Shown here: piece after piece, positions 24,439 to 34,298 of the stretch
How positions within the stretch are numbered: the first letter of the stretch is position 1
Layout of the letters: each line of letters opens with the position of its first letter
From: Myxococcales bacterium
GTDB lineage: Bacteria > Myxococcota_A > Polyangia > Haliangiales > Haliangiaceae
Length of the DNA: 64,000 nt
Direction of reading: 5' to 3'
Assembly (NCBI GenBank): GCA_016706545.1
Contig: JADJJK010000025.1
Coordinates: forward strand, 101,628 to 165,627
Notes under the pieces: generated by a model
The model's input: only the letters and a program-made list of their open reading frames with translations
What the model was told of the DNA's origin: nothing
The model's database searches: none
Translations under genes and position numbers: made by a program

Positions 24439-24695
24439 TGACTCGAGGCGTGCTTCCGCTTCTCAGCTTCGCGCTCGCTGCTGTGGCGCTGGGGTGTGGC
24501 ACGCCGAAGGGGGCTCAGGGGACTTCGCCTCCAGCGGGCGTGCCACCAATCACGGCCCCCTCTACTCCTCAGGCGTCTGCACCAGCCGTCACAGCGTCTT
24601 TGCCCGACGACGTGGTGCCGCTTCCGGCATCGTCCACCCCGGGAACGCAGGTCTTTCAGGTCGGCGCACCGCGTCTGCGTCTGGTCCGGAGGTAG
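24435..24695 (+). CDS. lipoprotein signal fragment of the decayed propeller gene
   Basis: 86 residues: a type II signal peptide (LLSFALAAVALGC), then a Pro/Ser/Ala-rich linker of the kind that follows a lipid anchor. The frame ends soon after GTQVFQVGAPRLRLV, where a shift is needed to enter the first propeller blade. Probably non-functional alone. Confidence 0.45.
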   Translation: MMTRGVLPLLSFALAAVALGCGTPKGAQGTSPPAGVPPITAPSTPQASAPAVTASLPDDVVPLPASSTPGTQVFQVGAPRLRLVRR

Positions 24696-25721
24696 TCACG
24701 GTCTCACGTGTCCGTCGCTATTCGCGGGCGGGTGGTCGCCGCTGCAGATGGCGATTCCACTCTCGCGATCTGGGATGTGGTTTCGGGCAAGTTGCTGCGC
24801 CGCATCGTGGATCCACAGCGAGCCGAGCGACGGGCGTTCCAGGTCGTGCTGGCGAGCAGCAAGGGAGTCCGTGGCATTCCACTCTGGGCACCAGACTATC
24901 TGCTACGAGCCTCCCTTTACCCAGGATCGGTGAAGCTGCCTTGCTCCCGTCAGTGACTTCTCCGAGGACGAGTCAAGCTGCTGTGCGCCGACGGCACTCC
25001 CAAGATCGTTGACCTTACGACATATGCAGGTGCTTCAGCGCCCTCGCGATCCGCTCTACCAAGGCGCAGCCGTGGGGGCTGGCGTTTTCTCGCAGGACGA
25101 TCGTTCTGTGCTCTGGGCGCCAAGGCGGCGTGGTGCGTTGGGACTTTCAGTCGAGGCACTGCCCTGACTCAGGTGCTGACCTTCCCCAGCGACTTGTCCG
25201 CGTGGCAATTTTCGCGCAGCAAGCCGATGCCGCCTTGCTCGTCCTCGTGATCCGGCCGCAAATACCGCGCCGACCTGTCGCCCGGGCAAGGCTCTCCTGT
25301 GCTGCCCGATGCGATGGACGTTCTTACCTTGCAGCCGTCGGGGCGAAACGATCTCCGTGCGTCCGAAGGATACCTATGTCTGCCATGACCTGTTCTGCGA
25401 AGCCAGCCACCTCGCTTTTGGTCGCCCCCGGAGCGGAGGGGCCGCTGGCATTCACCGGCGACGAGTCCCGCTTTGCTTTTGTTACTCGGCGGTCTGCGGC
25501 GGCGACCGAGCTGGCGTACGAGCTGCGAGTGTTCGATACAGGCCGCGGCCCCCGCAGCTACGCCGAGCCCACTCGCTTCGACGGATGGACCCCCGAGAGC
25601 ACAGCGGCGCTGATCCGGAAGGGGCGCCGTTGGGCACTTGTTCTCCCGTCTGGCGAGCGAACTGCGGCTCCGGTCGTGACATCGCCCAAGTCGACCAAGG
25701 AGACCCCATGGCCGCAGCCGG

Positions 25722-26591
25722 ATGGCTCGGATGGTACATCAGTCGCGACCCAACGCGCGAGCGCCCTGCACCAGCGTTCCTTGCGAGGGTGAGCTGCGCC
25801 GGGTCCCGCAGCATGGGACGTCCGCCCTCGTGGCCAAGGCGGACTGCCCAACCGAGGACCAGGAGACCAATGAGGAGCTCGACGGAAAAGGGCGGCTCCA
25901 CCTCGGCTGGTTCATCGGCAAGGGCTGGCTGCTGGAAGGCCTCACCAGCAAGCTGCTCTTGCGGGATGGCACCGGGGCCATCCGCGCCACTCGCGTGCCC
26001 CCGTTGGCTGGTCCCGACGACCCACCCGCCAACGGCAGGTTCTGGAGCTTCGCGTTCTCTCCCGATGGCAAGCAGCTCGCCGTGATCTGGCGGCGCCACG
26101 ACTTCGGACCAGACGTCGCGCGCGAAGACGATCCGCGCCGCGACTCGGTCCACATCGCGGAGGCGCGCGACCATCGGCAGTGCCTGGGCGCTGGCGCCGC
26201 TTGCCAGTGGGAGTACTACCTGGAGCTGTGGTCTCTCGAGAACCCTCCCAAGAGGGGCTCGTCGTCGAAGGACTGGCCGAAGGCGCTGTGGCGCGAGCGG
26301 TTGACCGGCGCGCCCCATCCCGGCCGGCCGCCAACGGCCAAGGCGCCGTATGGCCCCCTGGTGTTCGACGCCGCTGGGGAGCGCTTGTTCGTCGGCTTCG
26401 CCGATGGCGACGTACTCGTTCGCTCACTTCCGGGCCACGCCCCCGCCGCCGATGACGGTGTCCCAGTGGGGCCGCTGGTCTCCGTGCATCAGCTCGCCGT
26501 GACCAAGCTCTCGCCCTCGCCGGACGGCCGCTGGATGTTCTCGGAGGACATCAGCGCTGAGCAGCGGGTTTGGCAGCTGCCCGGCCGCTAG
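25722..26591 (+). CDS. C-terminal propeller fragment of the decayed lipoprotein
   Basis: 289 codons at most; coherent coding begins about 25790. Blade-like sequences include WSFAFSPDGKQLAVIWRR, YLELWSLENP, FDAAGERLFVGFADGDVLVR and LSPSPDGRWMFSED. It has no signal of its own. It is the longest intact piece and would give at most four blades. Confidence 0.5.
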   Translation: MARMVHQSRPNARAPCTSVPCEGELRRVPQHGTSALVAKADCPTEDQETNEELDGKGRLHLGWFIGKGWLLEGLTSKLLLRDGTGAIRATRVPPLAGPDDPPANGRFWSFAFSPDGKQLAVIWRRHDFGPDVAREDDPRRDSVHIAEARDHRQCLGAGAACQWEYYLELWSLENPPKRGSSSKDWPKALWRERLTGAPHPGRPPTAKAPYGPLVFDAAGERLFVGFADGDVLVRSLPGHAPAADDGVPVGPLVSVHQLAVTKLSPSPDGRWMFSEDISAEQRVWQLPGR

Positions 26592-26695
26592 CGTCGCCCA
26601 TCAAGCGCTCGACTGCTGTCCCGTAACCTTGGGTGGCCACGGCCCCCGGCCGGTGTCCCCGGGGCGCGCGGCCCAGGCGTCTTTGGCCTGCAGCG

Positions 26696-28134
<1,439 letters not shown>

Positions 28135-28138
<4 letters not shown>

Positions 28139-28998
28139 CCGCACCAGCTTCGTCGCCCGTGCACCGGCTCGTCGACATCGTCGTCGAGGAGGTGTCGTTG
28201 GTCGACCGCGCCGCCAACTGCCATCGATTTCTCCTCGTGAAAAGGGATGCCACCATGAGTACACCTCCATCAGACGGCGCGCACAAGGCGCTGCCGGACT
28301 CCCCCCTCACCGCCGCGCTGGCGGCGCTGGAGAGCCTGACCGGCATCGTGGACCAGCTGAGTTCGTTGGGCGACGCCGGCAACGACGTGCGGCTGGCGGC
28401 GCTCGCAGAGCAGCTCCGTGCCGTTGCGCAGGAAATCCTGGAACAGACCGGGTTCTCGCCAGAGGGGGCGGCGTCAGGTGGCTCCCAGGACGTCGCGGCT
28501 CGCGCCGGCAAGACGAGCACGGACCCGGTCAAGGAGCCAGCCGACCTCGCGGCCGCTGTGGCGGCGACCAAGCAAACGCTAGCCCAGGTCGCTGCGCTGC
28601 TGGCCAAGTCCCCTTCGACCTCGCAGCCGACAGCATCGGAGTCGTCCGGCTCCGCATCAGCGGCTTCGCCGGCGGGTGCTGCGGCAACGGGTGCCGCTTC
28701 GACGGCGCCAGCCAGCGCGGCGGCGTCGTCGCCGTCGCCGTCGACCGTGACCTCGCCACCCGGCGCCGCGGACGCGCTCCAGAAGCTCCTGGACTCCGTG
28801 CAGGGACTCCACGCCATGGTCGCCGACCAGCAGCAGCGGCTAAGCCGGGTGGAGAAGCAGTTCGGGCTGCCGAACAGCGCTCCGGCCGCCGAACAGCCCG
28901 GGCCACGCGACGACGACGAGGTCGGCTGGCCCATGGACCTCAACGCCCCCAAGAACCGACAGACCGTCGACAAGTCGGTGTCGTTCCACGACCCCTAA
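28135..28998 (+). CDS. capsid scaffold-like protein with protease-family N-terminal motif
   Basis: 287 residues. It starts with IVVEEVSLVDRAANCHRFLL, the EVSLVDxPAN element that normally closes XkdF/prohead proteases, so the protease region appears split between this gene and the fusion upstream. The rest is low-complexity Ala/Ser/Pro with two coiled-coil-like helices (PLTAALAALESLTGIVDQLS; LDSVQGLHAMVADQQQRLSR), typical of scaffolds removed before packaging. It lies immediately before the capsid gene. Confidence 0.7.
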
Positions 28999-29016
28999 CC
29001 AGGAGCTCGCGCCCTT

Positions 29017-29958
29017 ATGACCGCGCTGCTACAGAACCGCGTTCTTCTCGAGAAGGCAGACTTGGCCCTCTCGGACCTCACCGCCGGAGGCGGCATCCTC
29101 AAGCCAGCGCAGGCGCAGAAGTTCATGCGCCTGCTCATCAAGAACTCCGTGCTGCTGCAGCAGGCCACGGTCGTGCCCATGGCGTCGCCCAAGCAGCAGG
29201 TGTCGAAGATCCGCCTGGGCGCTCGCATCCTTCGCCCCGGCCAGGAGGGCACCGCGCTTGGACCTGCCGACCGCACCAAGCCCGAGCTGTCCGAAGTGGA
29301 GCTGGATGCCAAGCTCTTCAAGGGCGAGGTGCGCCTCTCCGATGAGGTGCTGGAGGACTCGATCGAACGCGGCGAGCTCCGGCAGACCATCATGGAGATG
29401 ATGTCGGAGGCCATTGCTCGCGACATGGAGGAGGTCGCCATCAACGGCGACACCACATCGACGGACCCGTTCCTGGCCACGATGAACGGCGTTCTCCGGC
29501 AGGCCACGAGCCATGTCGTGGATGCTGCCGGAGGGCCGCTGACCAAGCAGATCTTGCGCGACCTCTTGCGCTCGCTGCCCACGGAGCACCTGCGAGACAA
29601 GAAGGCGATGCGCTTTCTCACGAGTGCGGACGCGGACCTGAGCTACCGCGACACGCTGGCAGACCGCGCCACCGCGGCCGGTGACCGGTTCCTGGAGGAC
29701 GACACGCCGGTGCTGTACTCGGGCGTGCCGCTGCAGCCCGTGCCGCTGTTTCCCGAGACCCTGGGCGCGGGCGGCAACCAGACCGCCGTCCTGCTGTGCA
29801 ACCCCAAGAACATCCACATCGGGATCTGGCGGCAGATCCGCCTCGAGGCCGACCGAGACATCTCGGAAGGCACGCTCAAGATCGTGGCGACCCTGCGCTT
29901 CGACACGAAGTACGCCGACGAGACCGGTGTCGCCAAGGCCATTTCCCTCTCCACCTGA
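29017..29958 (+). CDS. major capsid protein (HK97 fold)
   Basis: 313 residues with the HK97-type layout: a helical N-arm (NRVLLEKADLALSDL), an E-loop region with basic residues (KIRLGARILRPGQEGTALGP), a spine helix and P-domain (MEMMSEAIARDMEEVAINGD), and an A-domain ending in IHIGIWRQIRLEADRDISEG and KIVATLRFDTKY. These match capsid proteins found after XkdF-type proteases. Expected to be the most abundant virion protein. Confidence 0.9.
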   Translation: MTALLQNRVLLEKADLALSDLTAGGGILKPAQAQKFMRLLIKNSVLLQQATVVPMASPKQQVSKIRLGARILRPGQEGTALGPADRTKPELSEVELDAKLFKGEVRLSDEVLEDSIERGELRQTIMEMMSEAIARDMEEVAINGDTTSTDPFLATMNGVLRQATSHVVDAAGGPLTKQILRDLLRSLPTEHLRDKKAMRFLTSADADLSYRDTLADRATAAGDRFLEDDTPVLYSGVPLQPVPLFPETLGAGGNQTAVLLCNPKNIHIGIWRQIRLEADRDISEGTLKIVATLRFDTKYADETGVAKAISLST

Positions 29959-29971
29959 AAGCAAGGCACCG

Positions 29972-30382
29972 ATGGATACCCTGCTCGTTCGACTCAAGCC
30001 CTACGACCCGCGCCGCGGCCATGTCTTGCGCCGGTACACCTACGCCGGCATCCGCTTTGCGGTGGAGCGCGGGTGGTACCGCGTCGAGAAGCCGGTGGCG
30101 GACTACCTGCGCGATGTCCATCAAGTTCCCGGCGACGACCACACGCCGCTGGCGTTCGATGTGATGACCGAGGCCGACGCGAAGGCGACGGAGGCTCGCG
30201 AGGTGGACGCCGCCAAGCAGCGGCGAAGCGCCACGGACGACCTGCAGGTCACGGTCGGCCGACCGGCGACGCCCACCGCTGCGGCACCGCCGGTGGCGCC
30301 TCCCGCGGCCTCCGCCACACCGACCACGGCGGGGCGCGACGACGACAAGGACCCGCGGCGCCCGCGGCGCGAGCGGGAGTAG
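29972..30382 (+). CDS. small head protein with disordered tail
   Basis: 136 residues. The first 70 look folded (RRGHVLRRYTYAGIRFAVER, WYRVEKPVADYLRDV); the rest is Pro/Ala-rich ending in a basic DPRRPRRERE tail. Its location between capsid and connector suggests a head completion or decoration role. No family recognised. Confidence 0.6.
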   Translation: MDTLLVRLKPYDPRRGHVLRRYTYAGIRFAVERGWYRVEKPVADYLRDVHQVPGDDHTPLAFDVMTEADAKATEAREVDAAKQRRSATDDLQVTVGRPATPTAAAPPVAPPAASATPTTAGRDDDKDPRRPRRERE

Positions 30383-30383
30383 C

Positions 30384-31019
30384 GTGTACGCCTCGGTCGC
30401 GGAACTGCGCGAAGAAGGCGTCTCTCAGGCATCTTGCAGCGACGAAAGGCTTGAGCGGCTCATCACCGAAGCCTCGGCGCAGATCGACCGCCTCACCGGC
30501 TGGTTCTTCTCCCCCCGCACCATGACGTTCGCGCTCGACGGCCGAGGGACCCCTTCGCTGGAGCTGCCGGTGCCGCCCATCCACATTGCCCGCCTACGCG
30601 TCGCCGGCATGGACATCGCTACCGACGCAGAAAGCCTGCTGGTGGTAGGTGCGCCCATCGGCCCCGGCTTCGACGGTGCCCGCCTCTCGATGCGAGGGAG
30701 GCGAGTCTTTCCCAAGGGATATGGGAACATCACCGCGGAGGGCCGCTGGGGCTTCACGGAGCCGGACGGGACCTCCGAGGGCCGTACCCCCTCTGCGGTT
30801 CGGCGCGCGTGCATGCTGCTCGTCCTTCGCGCGGTGGCGCCGCTCGCGCATGACGCGTCGTTCGACGCGCGCAGCCGATGGCGAATCCTGGAGGAGCGCA
30901 CCCGCGACCAGAGCTACCGGCTCGACAGCGCCCGCGACGTGCGCGTGCTGACGGGAGACCCAGAGGTGGACGGGCTGCTTCTGCCCTACCTGCGCCCGCG
31001 CCCTCTGGGGGCGAGCTAG
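30384..31019 (+). CDS. head-tail connector (gp6-like adaptor)
   Basis: 211 residues from GTG. The N-terminus YASVAELREEGVSQASCSDE followed by RLERLITEASAQIDRLTGWF is the diagnostic start of HK97 gp6/SPP1 gp15-type adaptors; the beta-rich middle and Arg-rich end fit. It binds below the portal. Stop TAG and the next GTG share a base (31019). Confidence 0.8.
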   Translation: MYASVAELREEGVSQASCSDERLERLITEASAQIDRLTGWFFSPRTMTFALDGRGTPSLELPVPPIHIARLRVAGMDIATDAESLLVVGAPIGPGFDGARLSMRGRRVFPKGYGNITAEGRWGFTEPDGTSEGRTPSAVRRACMLLVLRAVAPLAHDASFDARSRWRILEERTRDQSYRLDSARDVRVLTGDPEVDGLLLPYLRPRPLGAS

Positions 31020-31546
31020 TGCGAGGGCGGCTGATCTATGCCTTCGTCGCCGAGCTGCATCGCCTCGATGTGGAGGCAATGGCCGCGTTCGACCCGGATG
31101 GGCCCGGCCCGCTGCGGTCAGGGTTGGACCCGGACTTCCGCGAGCCCGTGCTGCTCGATGGCGATGGCGACGGCGTGGCCGAGCCGTGGCGCCGCGAGCG
31201 GCCCATGGTGCGCGTCCCCTGTCAGGTGGAGCCCGAGGCTTTGGAGGCAGTACGGATGTCGACCATGGGGAACGCGCCGCGCTCGAGCATCGACCTGGTG
31301 TTCCACTTCCAGGACCTCGAGGACCTGGGCTTGGTAGACCGCGACACGGGGGAAGCCCTCGTGCGCCCAGGGGACCGCCTGGGCGCGATTCGGACTCGAA
31401 GCGGCGAGCTCGCGCAGGCGTTCCGCTCGCCGCTGTTCGTGGTCGAGGCGCGCCCGCTGGGCTTTGGCCTGTCGCTCGGGAGGTCGCGCCGCAACCTCTT
31501 GCTCGTTTCCTTTCAAGACCGTGTAGCAGCAAGGAGCCTTGTATGA
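31019..31546 (+). CDS. head-tail joining protein, unknown family
   Basis: 175 residues from a GTG sharing one base with the previous stop. Mixed alpha/beta with PMVRVPCQVEPEALEAVRMS, SSIDLVFHFQDLEDLGLVDR and LGAIRTRSGELAQAF, a layout like stopper proteins that follow the adaptor. Position supports head-tail joining; sequence family not recognised. Confidence 0.65.
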   Translation: MRGRLIYAFVAELHRLDVEAMAAFDPDGPGPLRSGLDPDFREPVLLDGDGDGVAEPWRRERPMVRVPCQVEPEALEAVRMSTMGNAPRSSIDLVFHFQDLEDLGLVDRDTGEALVRPGDRLGAIRTRSGELAQAFRSPLFVVEARPLGFGLSLGRSRRNLLLVSFQDRVAARSLV

Positions 31547-31827
31547 AGTTCTGGGTAGGTTCGGCGGCCTTCGCCGCCCTGTTTCTCGCGCAGTGTCGGC
31601 CCTCCGACGGCTGCATCCCACAAGCAACGCGCTGCGATGGCAACGTGGCGCAGATCTGCGACGCCGACCAGTACTGGCAGGACCTCGCCGACTGCGACAT
31701 GGTGAGCAGCGACGCCGGCGTGGCCTTCGTGTGCCGGTTCGTCTCCGAGACGAACGACGACGGGGAGGTGGTCGGCCACACCTGCGTGCCGGCAGTGAGC
31801 CCGCTGGCTGTTGGAGGTCCGCTGTGA
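31543..31827 (+). CDS. small Cys-rich secreted lipoprotein
   Basis: 94 residues from ATG 31543. A signal peptide (KFWVGSAAFAALFLAQC) has the predicted lipid Cys at 18, although Gln before the Cys is unusual for a lipobox. Further Cys at CIPQATRC, AQICDADQ, LADCD, FVCRF and HTCVP suggest disulphides in the periplasm. It overlaps both neighbours by 4 bases in the middle of the connector operon, so it is made late. It may be an outer-membrane lysis factor or a surface-modifying protein. Confidence 0.7.
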   Translation: MKFWVGSAAFAALFLAQCRPSDGCIPQATRCDGNVAQICDADQYWQDLADCDMVSSDAGVAFVCRFVSETNDDGEVVGHTCVPAVSPLAVGGPL

Positions 31828-32471
31828 AAGGCCTGCTGCAGTCGATCCCGCTCATCGGCAGCGCCTTCGTCGACATCCGCCCGGAAGAGGTGCGCGGCCT
31901 CTGGCGCGCGATGCAAGAGCACTTCCGCACCACGGTGGTGAACAAGCAGAACTCGTTCGAAATGCAGGCGATCGCGCAGGGACTCCAGGCGCTCGGTATC
32001 ACCCGGCGCGACCGCTTCCTGCGGAACTTCACCACGACCATCGGCCGGCGCATCTACACGCCTTTTGAAGTGGGCGTCCCGCAAACCGGGTGGCCGCTGT
32101 GGAGCCAGGTCGTCATCTGCGCGCACGAGCACCAGCACGTGGTGCAGCACGACCGGGAAGGCGTCGCCTTCGAGGTGAGCTACCTGGCGGACCGGGCGGC
32201 GCGGGCGCGCTGGGAGGCGGAGGCCTACCGCTCGAACCTGGAGCTGCACTTCTGGCGGTACGGCACGACCCCGTCGGCTCACCAGATGGCCTCGGTCCTG
32301 TCGAGCTACGGCTGCCGACCGGAGGACATCGAGGTGGCAGCCAAGAGCCTGGCGCTCTCCGCGCTCATCGTGTGGCAGGGAGGCATCGTCAACGAGTCAT
32401 CAAAGGTCGCGCTGGCGTGGCTTGGTGAGCACGTACCGCACTTGCGCGCTCGTCCGGCGAGCCTTCGGTGA
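31824..32471 (+). CDS. putative zinc metallopeptidase (HExxH)
   Basis: 215 residues from GTG. The zincin motif HEHQH (101-105, in VVICAHEHQHVVQHDREG) is followed by a candidate third ligand region RWEAEAYRSNLEL (about 130-142), like the gluzincin pattern of a Glu in an AY-containing helix. No signal peptide. It is coupled to the lipoprotein upstream (GTGA-type overlap) and to the tail-completion gene downstream. It may process a virion or lysis protein. Confidence 0.7.
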   Translation: MKGLLQSIPLIGSAFVDIRPEEVRGLWRAMQEHFRTTVVNKQNSFEMQAIAQGLQALGITRRDRFLRNFTTTIGRRIYTPFEVGVPQTGWPLWSQVVICAHEHQHVVQHDREGVAFEVSYLADRAARARWEAEAYRSNLELHFWRYGTTPSAHQMASVLSSYGCRPEDIEVAAKSLALSALIVWQGGIVNESSKVALAWLGEHVPHLRARPASLR

Positions 32472-33070
32472 ATGTTCGACGCACCGGGGACTGGGACCTG
32501 GCGCGCCGTATTCTCGGCAGCGCCGCGAGCCGCGTGGCCACTGCCGTCCACCGGGCCATGCAGCAGGAAGCCCAGGCGCTGCGGACGCAGATCGTCCAAG
32601 GTCTCACGAACCAAGCGCCCGGTGGTCAGCAGATCCGCCCCCTGGCGCCGCTCACGCTGGCGGCGCGGCGCTTGGACAGGTTTCGAGGCACCAAGGCGCT
32701 GATCGAATCCGGCGAACTGCGCGGCAGCATCTCCGTGGTCGAGCGCGACAACGAGGTGTTCATCGGGGTGAAGCGCAGCGCCCACTCCAAGGATGGACAG
32801 AGCCTGGTGTCGTTAGCCGAACTGCATGAGTACGGAGGGCCCCCGGTGGTGATCCCGATCACCCCCAAGATGCGCCGCTACTTGGCCGCGCTGCTTCAGG
32901 AAGCTGGGCAAGGCCCCCGCTCAGGCGCAGGTGGTGGTGCCAGCGTCGTGGTGGTGCAAACGCCACCGCGGCCGTTTCTGCGTCCGGCCTTCGAGCGGTT
33001 TCGGAAGGGGGCGAGTCGCCGGTTCCTCGACCGTGTCGCCGAGCACCTTTGGCCCGGAGCCACCCGCTAG
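32468..33070 (+). CDS. tail completion protein (gp10/gpG-like)
   Basis: 200 residues from GTG. The pattern of a helical start, APGGQQIRPLAPLTLAARR, the substrate-like loop LIESGELRGSISVVERDNEV and a C-terminal PPRPFLRPAFERFRKGASR is that of Mu/HK97 virion-morphogenesis and gp10-type proteins. An inserted Gly/Ala/Val stretch lies near residue 155. It shares a base with the next start. Confidence 0.75.
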   Translation: MNVRRTGDWDLARRILGSAASRVATAVHRAMQQEAQALRTQIVQGLTNQAPGGQQIRPLAPLTLAARRLDRFRGTKALIESGELRGSISVVERDNEVFIGVKRSAHSKDGQSLVSLAELHEYGGPPVVIPITPKMRRYLAALLQEAGQGPRSGAGGGASVVVVQTPPRPFLRPAFERFRKGASRRFLDRVAEHLWPGATR

Positions 33071-33972
33071 TGCCGGCCCCCTCGCTGACCCTCGTGGTGC
33101 CGCCAGAGGGTGTGCCTGGCGGCGGCGAGCTCGTGCGCCTGGTGGGGATGCACTTCGCCCAGCGGATGCGCGTGTGGTTCGGCGACCAGCCAGCGGTGGT
33201 CGTAGGTACCCGAGAGGAGGCGGGGCAGACGTTAGCGGATGTGCGCAGCCCGTCACACGTGCCCGGCGAGGTGGACCTGGTGCTGGAGAACCTCGATGCG
33301 AGGGGCTCGCCCGTCGCCGGCGAGCGGTCGGCGTGGCCGCGAGCCTATCGATATGCCCGGACCTCGCTGGCGCGGGAGGGCGACCTCACGCGGCTCATCC
33401 GCCAGCTGCTGCAGCTCTTGAAGCAGCAGGTGCTGGAGAACACCAGCACCGCGGTGTCAGTGGAGTACGACGACATGCCGGGGGACGGCGTGAGCCTGAT
33501 CTACCTGGCCAAGCTGCCGGCGGTCTCGCTGACCGGGCCGACCCTGCGTCGTAACCGCTTCTACTCCCAGAACGTGCTGCGGGAGGAGGTCGTCGTAGGC
33601 TCGTTGGGACCGGAGCTTGCGCGGTTCAGCCCGACCTTCACGGTCGACCTGGTGTTCTCCTTGACCGGCGTGTCGACCCGGACCACGGAGCTTCTGCACC
33701 TCATGACGGCGGTCGCGAGGTTCCTGCACCGCCAGCGCTGGCTGCAGCTTCCACGGGACGCCGCTGACGATTCGCTGGGGTCTGTCCGCTGGGAGATCGA
33801 CGCCGAGGGCGACCTGCGAACGCTGCCCGACGTCCGAGACAACGTGCATGCGTTCTCGTGCAGCTTCGTCGTGCGCGGCTTTGACATCGATGAAGGGCAG
33901 CCGGTGGCGAGCAGTCGGCCCGTTGTGACCCCGGAACTCCAAACACGCCCCTTTGACCCAGGCGACCCATGA
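33070..33972 (+). CDS. tail terminator-like protein with N-terminal IPT/TIG domain
   Basis: 300 residues from GTG. Residues 1-80 (LTLVVPPEGVPGGGELVRLV, then FGDQPAVVVG and VPGEVDLVLENLD) read as an Ig-like IPT/TIG fold. Residues 100-290 (DLTRLIRQLLQLLKQQVLEN, RRNRFYSQNVLREEVVVGSL, LMTAVARFLHRQRWLQLPRD) resemble tail-terminator or tail-completion proteins. The Ig-like part may be surface-exposed at the neck. It precedes the sheath gene. Confidence 0.65.
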   Translation: MPAPSLTLVVPPEGVPGGGELVRLVGMHFAQRMRVWFGDQPAVVVGTREEAGQTLADVRSPSHVPGEVDLVLENLDARGSPVAGERSAWPRAYRYARTSLAREGDLTRLIRQLLQLLKQQVLENTSTAVSVEYDDMPGDGVSLIYLAKLPAVSLTGPTLRRNRFYSQNVLREEVVVGSLGPELARFSPTFTVDLVFSLTGVSTRTTELLHLMTAVARFLHRQRWLQLPRDAADDSLGSVRWEIDAEGDLRTLPDVRDNVHAFSCSFVVRGFDIDEGQPVASSRPVVTPELQTRPFDPGDP

Positions 33973-34298
33973 AGATCTTGCTCACGAACCAAAGCGGGCG
34001 CTGCCTGGTGTTCGTGCTGCCGCACGAGAGCTACTGCGCCAAGGCCGCGCGCTGCGGCTGCCAAGTAGAAGCCGGGCGAGAAGGCCGAAGAACGGCCGGC
34101 TCGCTGACCCTCGCGGTCGGGCTGACGTCGCCAGGGGTAGATCGGGCCGTGCTGCTCGTTCCCCAAGTCGACCGCGCTATCCGGCGAGGCGAGCTGCAGG
34201 TCTCGCTGGCGTCGCCACGCGATGCGGCAGCCCACGCGGCGGCGCCAGCGGAGACTCCGCTGGTGGGGTCGCGTTCACCCAAGAAGAGAGGTTCCTGA
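33969..34298 (+). CDS. small protein before the sheath
   Basis: 109 residues, overlapping the previous gene by 4 bases and the sheath start by 1. It has four Cys in a short stretch (GRCLVF, SYCAKAARCGCQV) and a basic tail (SRSPKKRGS). No family recognised. Confidence 0.55.
   Translation: MKILLTNQSGRCLVFVLPHESYCAKAARCGCQVEAGREGRRTAGSLTLAVGLTSPGVDRAVLLVPQVDRAIRRGELQVSLASPRDAAAHAAAPAETPLVGSRSPKKRGS

Larger units (their letters stand above)
24435..26591 (+). pseudogene. decayed beta-propeller (WD40-like) lipoprotein
   Basis: Read across frames this is one protein of about 700 residues: a lipoprotein signal (ALAAVALGC, Cys21) and propeller blades such as VVAAADGDSTLAIWDVVSGK (about 24726-24790), VKLLCADGTPKIVDLT (about 24975), ELAYELRVFDTGRG, FWSFAFSPDGKQLAVIWRR and LSPSPDGRWMFSEDISAEQ. 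At least four frame changes separate these pieces, the worst between 24690 and 25300. Codon bias is kept within each piece, so decay is recent or partly sequence error. The partner M15 gene upstream is also frame-broken. Confidence 0.65.

Noticed and set aside
33953..34297. N-terminal extension of the sheath to 33953
   Set aside because: This stretch is an out-of-frame shadow of the 33969 gene; the ATG at 34298 directly begins typical sheath sequence.
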